Source: JARFVT01 sp036677425 (GTDB lineage: Bacteria > Pseudomonadota > Alphaproteobacteria > UBA8366 > Aestuariispiraceae). Taken from it: a stretch of DNA of 64,000 nucleotides. Under the pieces are notes generated by a model that searched no databases, was not told the DNA's origin, and was given only the letters and a program-made list of their open reading frames with translations. The first letter of the stretch is position 1. Every line of letters begins with the position of its first letter. The DNA lies in assembly GCA_036677425.1 (NCBI GenBank), contig JARFVT010000013.1:434001-498000 (forward strand). Reading direction: 5' to 3'. A program made the translations under genes and the position numbers. Positions 56,903 to 64,000 of the stretch are shown piece after piece.

Positions 56903-57612
56903 ATCTTACAACTATGACACCTGCTGTTTTGAAAAACACCGAATTTGTCATGGGCGCAACGCGTAACCGAGTCGAAGAAACAAGCGAAAATACAACAGAT
57001 ACAAATGTTGTCTCATCTTCATCAATCAATCAAAATATCATGCCGTATAATTTTTCAAGAAATAATTTTGATTTTATTGGCAAAGATAAAAAAGATGATT
57101 TAATGCGCCCAGATTAGATCGTAAAAAAGAAATTATAATTGCCGATATTGCAAAAAATAAAAACTTAGATCTTACAACTATGAGACCTGCTGTTTTGAAA
57201 AATACCGAATTTGTCATGGGCGCAACGCGTAACCGAGTCTAAGAAAAAAGCGAATATACAACAGATACAACTGTTGTCTCATCTTAATCAATCAATCTTT
57301 ATATATCACCGCAGTATCTTACAAAAATTAAATCTAAATTAAAAAATAAAAACTTAAATTTTACAACTATGAGACCTGCTGTTTTGAAAAATACCGAATT
57401 TGTCATGGGCGCAACGCGTAACCGAGTCGAAGAAACAAGCGAAAATACAACAGATACAACTGTTGTCTCATCTTCATCAATCAATCAAAATATCATGCCA
57501 TATAATTTTGTAAGAAATAATTTTGATTTGATTGGCAAAGATAAAAAAGATGATTTAATGCGCCCCAAATTAGATCGTAAAAAAGAAATTATAATTGCTG
57601 ATATTGCAAAAA
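56689..57612. repeat. Four degenerate direct repeats at the exoprotein C-terminal junction
   Basis: Four copies of a segment encoding LTTMRPAVLKNTEFVMGA and following RNRVEETSEN begin with ATGs at 56726, 56914, 57180 and 57369. Copies 2 and 4 agree for about 240 bp and differ by a handful of bases. Copy 2 lacks one base near 57111. Copy 3 carries substitutions making TAA codons at about 57240 and 57286 and is scrambled after 57295. Copy 1 is in frame with the upstream exoprotein and copy 4 is in frame with the 1971-residue ORF. Confidence 0.92.
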
Positions 57613-60600
57613 AGAAAATAAAAGCACCTAATATCCCCGCATTGAATAATAATGCTAAAAAAGACATGAAAGTAGATTTGGCAGGCAGATCAACCGTTGG
57701 TAGAAATGGTGTGGTCGCGATGGTTAAAAAATATGAACAATCATTACGACCTGATATTTCATCGCTATCTGATATTTCATCGCTATCTGATATTTCATCA
57801 CTATCTGATATTTCATCACTATCTGATAGGCCATTATTTCCTGCGGTAATAGAAATCACGCCCATCGCTATTCCTTCGATTGATTTAACGCAACCAACGA
57901 AACCCATAAGTAAAATAAAAAGAAAAGCCCCAGATATTCCTAAAACTGCCAATAGGCCGAAACAAATTGATGGAACAGATTATTCTTATCGCTTCACCGA
58001 TATTATTGATGCCACCAAACAGTTACCAGAATATAAAATTACGGGTGAGGTCGAAATAACCCCAGCACAAATCTATAAGCCAAGGTCTAAATTAGTTGAA
58101 ACTGGTAAAATACGCGATCTTATTAAGCCAAAAGAAATATATTATAAATCTTGGGATGATAAGCATCTTTCCAATTTTATTTTAAAAAATAATGATCCAG
58201 ATAATCAGCGCGGTTTAATCGGTAGATCAATCGATTATGCAAAGAATGCTCCCGTTGATGCCAGTGTTATATCAATTGCTGGTAAAGATTTTGTCGTCAA
58301 GCGTATTGTCAATAAGATGGGCGAAAAATTAAATAAAAGCAGCTATCAGCTATATAAAAGAGGCGAAGATGGTAAATATAGTCTAAGTGATGTGAAAATT
58401 AATTTTAGTGATAAAGAAACGCTTGTTATTGCGAAGGCAGATGGTGAAACACAAGAAATTAAATTGCCAAAGGATGTTGATATAAGGTTAAATATAATCA
58501 ATCAACCCTATAAGGATTCACATCTACATGTGAGTAATTTTGCTGCAACATCTAATGAATTAATCAAGGTCATAAGACAGTCGATGCAGGCTGGTGTGAT
58601 TGAATCGACCATGAATTTGATTTATCTTGCGGTAACGCCAAGTTCTGCCATTGCTAATGGTGAAACATATTATGTCCCTGTGCCAACAAAGCTATTACAA
58701 CAGCTTAATGAACCAGGCTTTCTTAATCGTCCAGGTCAAGGCGATATTATAAGAAAGCTTATAACCGTACAGAATTTACCGATTTTAAGATCGACAATAA
58801 CTGGTCTAGAAATACATTCACCCAGCATGAAAGATAGCTTTGATGCGATAAATATTGCCCAATCATTAATACATAAGGCGATTGGCGAAGTTAATTTGGA
58901 TAAGGAATATGTTACCAGAAATCAAAAACAACCATTAGATGCAGGTGGGCGGATAGAATTAATCACTACTAATATTTCATATACTCAATTATCAGGCATG
59001 GCAATGACAACCCATAATGATATTGGTTTATCGCCTGATGACCTTGCAAGAAGCGCATTACAGCTTTCGGTCGAGGCAAATAACCCGTTTGGAACTGATA
59101 GGAATAATAGCACTGCAAATTACCGCACGATGGTTAAATATCTTGCCATTACGGGCTATAAAACTCTTGCTGGAGAAGATCATTTAAAACAAGGGGTCAA
59201 TGATAAGAATCTTAGAGCTGATATGATAAAAATTGCCAGTGATCTATTAAATAACTCAAATTCATTCATTGGCAGTGAAGATAAAGAAGCAATTAATGAA
59301 ATTATTGTAAAATTAAATGATGGTCAAAAGATTGATGTGCCAGATGCAAAATATTTAATGTCTTGGGCGCATTTAGGCATGAATAGAACCTCTGGCTCGC
59401 CAATTAATCATGCCAGCCTAATTGATGATATTGTTAATGATAATGGCAAGGCAATTAAGCATGAATTAAAGGCCTATTTAAAGGGTCAAGGCTTTAATAA
59501 AATCCAAATAAAACAAAAATTAGCAGAATTTGTCCCCGCGATTAAGGCAGGAATTAAAGGTGATTTATCATGGACATATACAAGCCATAAATTAACTACG
59601 GGCATGATCGATACATTTAGCAGGCTGGTTAAAAGAAAAGATTTAAATAAGGCTGAAAAAATCGGAATTGTTAAATTAATAAAATCATTAGACAGCTTTT
59701 CAACATCATTATTAAAAGGTTCTAAAAATGGTGGTGTCGATGATAAAACATTCAAAAAAATGAAACAAGATGAGTTAGAAATACAAACTATACTTGCCGA
59801 TGAAGCGGTCAAAGGGGTGTTACGAAAATTAACCTTAAGTTCAGATGAAGGCGGATATGCCAGCAGCCTGAATGGACGTAATTATATAAAAATGTTTGCA
59901 AGAAACCCAGATAAATTCATGGTTGGCAGCGATCATCTTGCACCTATTGAAGCTGACTTCCCCGGTAGTCTTAGAAAAGTTGATATATTAAGTAGAATAA
60001 TAACCGATGGCTTATTAAATAGCAGTGATTTTGCCAATTTGAAAAAAACATTCACATTATATAATCAACTAAAAAGCGAAATAGATACCGCATGGAATCG
60101 CGGTGATACGGGCATAGATATTAAGGAAAAATTAACCCAATATGGGCATGATTTTAATCTTGATAGCTTGGATGCAAAAGAAAAAGACGAGATAAATTCT
60201 TTATTTGCCAAGTCTTTTGACAAGGAAACAGCTTGGTATTATGTCAATCGCTATATCAATAAAATATCTGAAATAACATCAACTAATGCCAGAGAAGCAT
60301 TAAAAGATAATCTTATCAAAAAAGTTGGTGAAAAATCTGGCGATGCGGAGTTAATGAGGCTTGTTTCAAAGCATTTTGGCATAAATTCACCCGAATTAAG
60401 AAATGGCTTGAATGGTGATGTTAACAGCCCAATCAAAGATAAAAATGGTAATTTTATCTGGAATGGTAAAATTCGTAAAAAGGATAAAATATTAAAGACT
60501 GTAAAAGGAATTTTAAATAAACAGCATAAATTTACATTAAAAGGTGATGGTTATAAAAAGGAAAATATAATTAACGAATTAGAAAAGGTTTTTTATAAGG

Positions 60601-63284
60601 ATAATCACAGGAAAATCCAAGATATTTTGGCTAAAAATATTGAAAGTAAATTAAGTAAAAAAACAGTTAATGAAATAGATAAATTGGTTATAATTGAACG
60701 TAATCAACAACAAAATCGCCATAATCTTGTTTATAAACGCGATGTGGCGGCGATTAATTCAATATTATTGATGATTGATGCGGCCACAGGCGATCGTCAA
60801 ATATCAGAAAAGCTTGCTGCAAAAAATTACGATGATCATTTTTCTGACCCATCAATGACAAAAAGACGTTTATTAAATGGTATTCTTACTAAGGCAAAAT
60901 ATGCACAGGAAATAAAAAATCTAAATCAAAATGGATTGCAGCCAAGATATATGTTAAAAAGCGAAGTTAAGAAAATTCTTAATGCCAGCTTGGTTGATAA
61001 AGGCAATCAATATCACGATGCAAAGAAAGAAATTGAGGTTATCCAACATCTGCTTGCCAGACCGAAAATATTATTCACTCCTGAAAAAATTCATCAATTA
61101 TTAATGCAGGGCAGGAAAATTGATTTCCAAAAAATTGATGTGATGGCAAAAAGTATTTTACGCCTTGCTACGCTTAATTTTTATAGCCTTGCGGAACAAA
61201 GCTATATTTCACAAAAACAAATGGAAAATGATAATAAAATAACAGAAAATAATATGTTATCACCGCAACAAATATTGGAAAAACAAGGTAAGGAGATTGT
61301 TAAAAACAGAGTAGCAGATGCGTCTGATGCCTTGGCAAAGTCAGAAAGTGATAAATATAATTCAACCCTTAAATATGAAATTATGCCACATAATGACCCA
61401 TCATTGAAATTATTTGATGATAATGACCCTGCGGTTGAGATTGATAAATATGGTATATATAATATTACCCAAGGCAATAAATTACGCTTAGATGCGGTTA
61501 AAGAAAATCAATATTCTTATTATGCCAGAAACCCTAAACAAGCCAAAATTGGGCTGGCTTTTTCTAATGTTGGCGCAGTTGGCCTTGGATCGTTAATTAG
61601 CTTTGGCCCTACTGAACTTGTTGATACCGCTGCGGGCGAGGATGGCCTGTCGTCGACTGGATTATCACATGTAAAATCAATTCTAAAGTCATCTATCTTT
61701 GCCGTTGCAAAAAATTACATTGCAAAGCCGTTGCAACATGCAATTGGCACAAAAATGAATATAAAATTTCAGGCTGAAATAATAAATCCAAACCGTATAA
61801 AAGCGTTAAAACCGGGGAAGTCAGCCGATGATCCTGATGTTGTGTCGCCTGGTGGGTTTGTTAAATCTGTTTCACGGCGTATCGTTGATATAGTTCCCGC
61901 AACCGTTGCTTTTGGCGGTATTAAGGCTGGGTTTACCGCATTAAGTGGCGGGCTTAGTTTAGTCGCGGTTGAAAGTGTTGATGCCGCCGCAGGGGCATTG
62001 GCGGGTGCTGCGACACAATTAATTAAAACGCCGATTCAGATTGCTATGGGTGATTTAGGGTTTAGAACGGCGATGAGTACAAGCTATTCTGAAGCAGATC
62101 TTATAAAATTTGGCGCAAAAGGCGTGTCGATTAATTTAAATATTGATAAAGATGGCAATTTTATTCGCCAATATAGCACGGGCGCATTGCGAAATGATTA
62201 TGTTGGTAATCAAGTTGGATCAATAAAAGATGATTACACCAATAACCAATATCGGATTATCGCCATACCAAAAGATACGCTTGCCGATCATAAAAGATTT
62301 GTCATCACACAATGGGATCCAAAAGCAAAAAAAGCCGATTATGGCGCACATCCAATCGATAGGAAAAGCCAAGATGCCTTTGAGCAGCTTAGCGTGAATA
62401 TTAATCATGAAATGGCAAATGAAGCCTTACGTAATAATGAAAGGATAATTCCTAGCACTCAAAATCTTCACTATGATCGTGGTGAAACCGAAGCAAGGGA
62501 CTATCCCGTATTTGAATTATTTGTAGGAAAAGATAATTTGGCAAGAATGGTTGCAACCTCGTTTGTAGCAAATTCATATGGCAAATTAGAATTGAAAGAT
62601 GAAAAAATTTCAAGCAATGTCGATGGTTCAGTATCCAGTGGATTTGCGGCCTCAATAAAAGAGACATTTTTTAATAGACCAAGGTTAGCCTTAAAAGGGG
62701 CGATTGAAGATACGATTAGATATGGTATTGGGATAACTATTGCCACGGCGTTATATAATGTTGTTGAGGATGAAAGTTCAAGCACCATTGCCAAGGGCGT
62801 GGCATTCATAGGCTTAGTGCCTTTATTGGCAACATCAACTCAACCGCTTGGCAATAATATTTTGAACCGTCATCAATATTATAGAAATAAAATTCTGGAT
62901 GCGAGCCAGCATTTTCAAAATAAATTTAAAAATTTGATTGCTAACAGAACTCCCCCATATAGGGATATTATAGAATCGCCTTCGGTTTTTCTAAATATTG
63001 ATGATTTGAATAGCAATTCAGTAAATAGCAATTCAGTAAATAGTAATTCAGTAAATAGTAATTCAGTAAATAGTAATTCAGTAAATAGTAATTCAGTAAA
63101 TAATTTAGGCAAAAACGCAACTAATAAACCGGCAAATGATAATAAGATAGAAAAAGAAGGTGAAGCTTTATTAGATGATCAACCATCAACATCTACAGGA
63201 ATAATAAATAGCAGTACGCCATTCATTATTGATGGACATCCTGTCAGGGGGCTTGGTTATGGTGATATTTATGATAGTTTATAG
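57369..63284 (+). CDS. 1971-aa putative effector module with amidohydrolase-like metal site
   Basis: No whole-length family is recognised. Residues 1-220 are a basic, Pro-rich linker with a DISSLS repeat. Residues about 380-900 resemble a divergent amidohydrolase barrel: DSHLHVSNF (His385, His387), MSWAHLGMNR (His668), GDLSWTY and NPDKFMVGSDHLAP (Asp855), recalling the HxH, His and Asp metal ligands. A Lys-rich helical region follows. Hydrophobic stretches near 1395-1420, 1500-1570 and 1800-1850 could insert into membranes. NSNSV repeats precede the C-terminus. There is no ribosome site before the ATG, whose surrounding repeat links it to the upstream exoprotein. I read it as a displaced C-terminal effector of the giant TpsA, perhaps silent now. 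No partner resembling an immunity gene is visible. Confidence 0.75.
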   Translation: MRPAVLKNTEFVMGATRNRVEETSENTTDTTVVSSSSINQNIMPYNFVRNNFDLIGKDKKDDLMRPKLDRKKEIIIADIAKKKIKAPNIPALNNNAKKDMKVDLAGRSTVGRNGVVAMVKKYEQSLRPDISSLSDISSLSDISSLSDISSLSDRPLFPAVIEITPIAIPSIDLTQPTKPISKIKRKAPDIPKTANRPKQIDGTDYSYRFTDIIDATKQLPEYKITGEVEITPAQIYKPRSKLVETGKIRDLIKPKEIYYKSWDDKHLSNFILKNNDPDNQRGLIGRSIDYAKNAPVDASVISIAGKDFVVKRIVNKMGEKLNKSSYQLYKRGEDGKYSLSDVKINFSDKETLVIAKADGETQEIKLPKDVDIRLNIINQPYKDSHLHVSNFAATSNELIKVIRQSMQAGVIESTMNLIYLAVTPSSAIANGETYYVPVPTKLLQQLNEPGFLNRPGQGDIIRKLITVQNLPILRSTITGLEIHSPSMKDSFDAINIAQSLIHKAIGEVNLDKEYVTRNQKQPLDAGGRIELITTNISYTQLSGMAMTTHNDIGLSPDDLARSALQLSVEANNPFGTDRNNSTANYRTMVKYLAITGYKTLAGEDHLKQGVNDKNLRADMIKIASDLLNNSNSFIGSEDKEAINEIIVKLNDGQKIDVPDAKYLMSWAHLGMNRTSGSPINHASLIDDIVNDNGKAIKHELKAYLKGQGFNKIQIKQKLAEFVPAIKAGIKGDLSWTYTSHKLTTGMIDTFSRLVKRKDLNKAEKIGIVKLIKSLDSFSTSLLKGSKNGGVDDKTFKKMKQDELEIQTILADEAVKGVLRKLTLSSDEGGYASSLNGRNYIKMFARNPDKFMVGSDHLAPIEADFPGSLRKVDILSRIITDGLLNSSDFANLKKTFTLYNQLKSEIDTAWNRGDTGIDIKEKLTQYGHDFNLDSLDAKEKDEINSLFAKSFDKETAWYYVNRYINKISEITSTNAREALKDNLIKKVGEKSGDAELMRLVSKHFGINSPELRNGLNGDVNSPIKDKNGNFIWNGKIRKKDKILKTVKGILNKQHKFTLKGDGYKKENIINELEKVFYKDNHRKIQDILAKNIESKLSKKTVNEIDKLVIIERNQQQNRHNLVYKRDVAAINSILLMIDAATGDRQISEKLAAKNYDDHFSDPSMTKRRLLNGILTKAKYAQEIKNLNQNGLQPRYMLKSEVKKILNASLVDKGNQYHDAKKEIEVIQHLLARPKILFTPEKIHQLLMQGRKIDFQKIDVMAKSILRLATLNFYSLAEQSYISQKQMENDNKITENNMLSPQQILEKQGKEIVKNRVADASDALAKSESDKYNSTLKYEIMPHNDPSLKLFDDNDPAVEIDKYGIYNITQGNKLRLDAVKENQYSYYARNPKQAKIGLAFSNVGAVGLGSLISFGPTELVDTAAGEDGLSSTGLSHVKSILKSSIFAVAKNYIAKPLQHAIGTKMNIKFQAEIINPNRIKALKPGKSADDPDVVSPGGFVKSVSRRIVDIVPATVAFGGIKAGFTALSGGLSLVAVESVDAAAGALAGAATQLIKTPIQIAMGDLGFRTAMSTSYSEADLIKFGAKGVSINLNIDKDGNFIRQYSTGALRNDYVGNQVGSIKDDYTNNQYRIIAIPKDTLADHKRFVITQWDPKAKKADYGAHPIDRKSQDAFEQLSVNINHEMANEALRNNERIIPSTQNLHYDRGETEARDYPVFELFVGKDNLARMVATSFVANSYGKLELKDEKISSNVDGSVSSGFAASIKETFFNRPRLALKGAIEDTIRYGIGITIATALYNVVEDESSSTIAKGVAFIGLVPLLATSTQPLGNNILNRHQYYRNKILDASQHFQNKFKNLIANRTPPYRDIIESPSVFLNIDDLNSNSVNSNSVNSNSVNSNSVNSNSVNSNSVNNLGKNATNKPANDNKIEKEGEALLDDQPSTSTGIINSSTPFIIDGHPVRGLGYGDIYDSL
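57753..57824 (+). repeat. 18-bp in-frame tandem repeat, four copies
   Basis: GATATTTCATCRCTATCT occurs four times, encoding DISSLS repeats in the linker of the 1971-residue ORF. Two copies have G and two have A at the variable position. Confidence 0.95.
63009..63098 (+). repeat. 15-bp in-frame tandem repeat, six copies
   Basis: AATAGYAATTCAGTA occurs six times without interruption, encoding NSNSV repeats close to the C-terminus of the 1971-residue ORF. The first two copies carry C and the last four T at the variable position, suggesting stepwise expansion. Confidence 0.95.
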
Positions 63285-63374
63285 TTTATATATTTTGGTA
63301 ATATAAAAATAATAAATATTATAATATTCATATCATTACTCATAAATAATATTATTATATCATAATTTTTTTAT

Positions 63375-64000
63375 CTATGCCTGTGTGCCGCCAACTGTCA
63401 AACCATCAAGTCTCATTGTTGGCTGTCCTACCCCAACTGGTACGCCTTGCCCATCTTTACCACATGTACCAATTCCGTGGTCAAGGCGCATATCATTGCC
63501 AATCATTGAAAACTTGTTTAAGGCATCGGGCCCATTGCCAATTAATGATTCGCCTTAGAATGGTGCGCCTAATTTACCATCTTCGATCATATAGGCCTCG
63601 GTACATGAAAAAACAAATTTACCATTGGTTATATCAACCTGACCACCGCCAAAATTAACCGCATAAAGGCCATTTTTAACCGATTGTATAATTTCTTCAG
63701 GCTGTTTATCACCATTTAACATATATGTATTGGTCATACGCGGTATTGGCATATGTGAAAATGATTGTCGTCTGCCATTGCCAGTTGGTTTAACGCCCAT
63801 CAATCTTGCGTTCATGCGATCCTGCATATAGCCTTTTAAAATTCCATCTTCGATTAAAATATTATATTGTGATGGCGTTGCCTCATCATCAATCGATAAT
63901 GATCCACGGCGATTGGTGATCGTGCCATCATCAACCACGGTTACACCTTTTGCGGCAACACGTTCGCCAAGCAAACCAGAAAAAGCTGAAGTTTTCTTGC
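63375..64000 (-). pseudogene. tldD: TldD-family metalloprotease, C-terminal part, with in-frame TAA
   Basis: The window ends inside this gene; the N-terminal half lies beyond 64000. Visible TldD sequence includes GERVAAKGVTVVDDGT, GYMQDRMNARLMG, RRQSFSHMPIPRMTNTYML, NFGGGQVDITNGKFVFSCTEAY and the C-terminal GTCGKDGQGVPVGVGQPT ending TVGGTQA at TAG 63375-63377. A TAA at 63555-63557 falls where relatives read AP(V)(K/R)G before LIGNG, so one base change (AAA to TAA) is a simple origin. The 59 codons after it are family-perfect. TldD with TldE/PmbA forms a zinc protease acting on unstructured peptides. As read, the truncated product loses its C-terminal domain. Confidence 0.9.

Noticed and set aside
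56914..57117. Independent 67-residue gene
   Set aside because: It is repeat copy 2 with a frameshift and no ribosome site, better explained as decayed junction sequence.
42438..63284. Ordinary CdiA contact-dependent inhibition locus
   Set aside because: No VENN motif, no small nuclease-type C-terminal toxin and no adjacent immunity gene were found; the end of the locus is a C80-like protease followed by a 2000-residue module.
1..64000. Genome-wide reassignment of TAA/TAG to sense
   Set aside because: Most genes here end at family-typical positions with TAA or TAG (fabI, aroC and the SDR, for example), so these remain normal stops. Only occasional suppression is still possible.

Overview
The window is an AT-rich bacterial chromosome segment whose gene content and order point to an alphaproteobacterium. 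Recognisable alphaproteobacterial neighbourhoods include pdxH / J-domain protein / fabI / aroC, tlyA-MATE-DUF454-dxs-ispA-xseB facing a histone-deacetylase-like gene, and htrA-rarA-crcB-rluC-HAD-AsmA-ATP12. A methyltetrahydrofolate / corrinoid-activation / MetF / Fhs one-carbon block and a propionyl-CoA carboxylase pair fit a Rhodospirillales or SAR116-like lineage, but I cannot fix the genus. No tRNA, rRNA, CRISPR array or insertion sequence was recognised.

Layout. 84-2612 (minus): pdxH, a CDF metal exporter, a 71-residue repeat protein and a short-chain dehydrogenase, closely packed. 2797-8391 (plus): a 13-bp repeat array, a J-domain co-chaperone, fabI-aroC, a peroxidase-related protein and sppA. 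8396-14921 (minus): an RMF-tailed protein, tlyA, a MATE exporter, a DUF454 protein and the isoprenoid genes dxs-ispA with xseB. 15045-26547 (mostly plus): an HDAC-like enzyme, a BigR-like regulator facing a rhodanese, and the htrA to ATP12 series. 26768-37714: pccB-pccA, the one-carbon genes, a DMT exporter, an ArsC-like protein and fhs. 37779-42003: two small unknowns, a nucleotide-sugar dehydrogenase, an Hpt/pseudo-receiver protein and a thiolase.

42438-63284 is the accessory part, a two-partner secretion island. A short TpsA-like exoprotein is followed by a TpsB outer-membrane transporter, a Sel1-repeat protein and a giant TpsA. The giant exoprotein ends in what I read as a C80 (MARTX/TcdB-type) autoprocessing cysteine protease. 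Four degenerate copies of a repeat then separate it from a 1971-residue ORF with an amidohydrolase-like metal site and long hydrophobic segments. Recombination between the outer repeat copies would remove 643 bp and fuse the two ORFs in frame. C80 domains in known toxins respond to eukaryotic inositol hexakisphosphate, so the island hints at life with a eukaryotic host.

A second theme is nonsense codons. The J-domain protein, peroxidase-related protein, thiolase, TpsB (twice), giant TpsA and TldD each contain an in-frame TAA or TAG, after which family-typical sequence continues in the same frame to a natural end. Indels are almost absent. Recent decay, sequence error and stop readthrough all remain possible. 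The window ends inside tldD on the minus strand.
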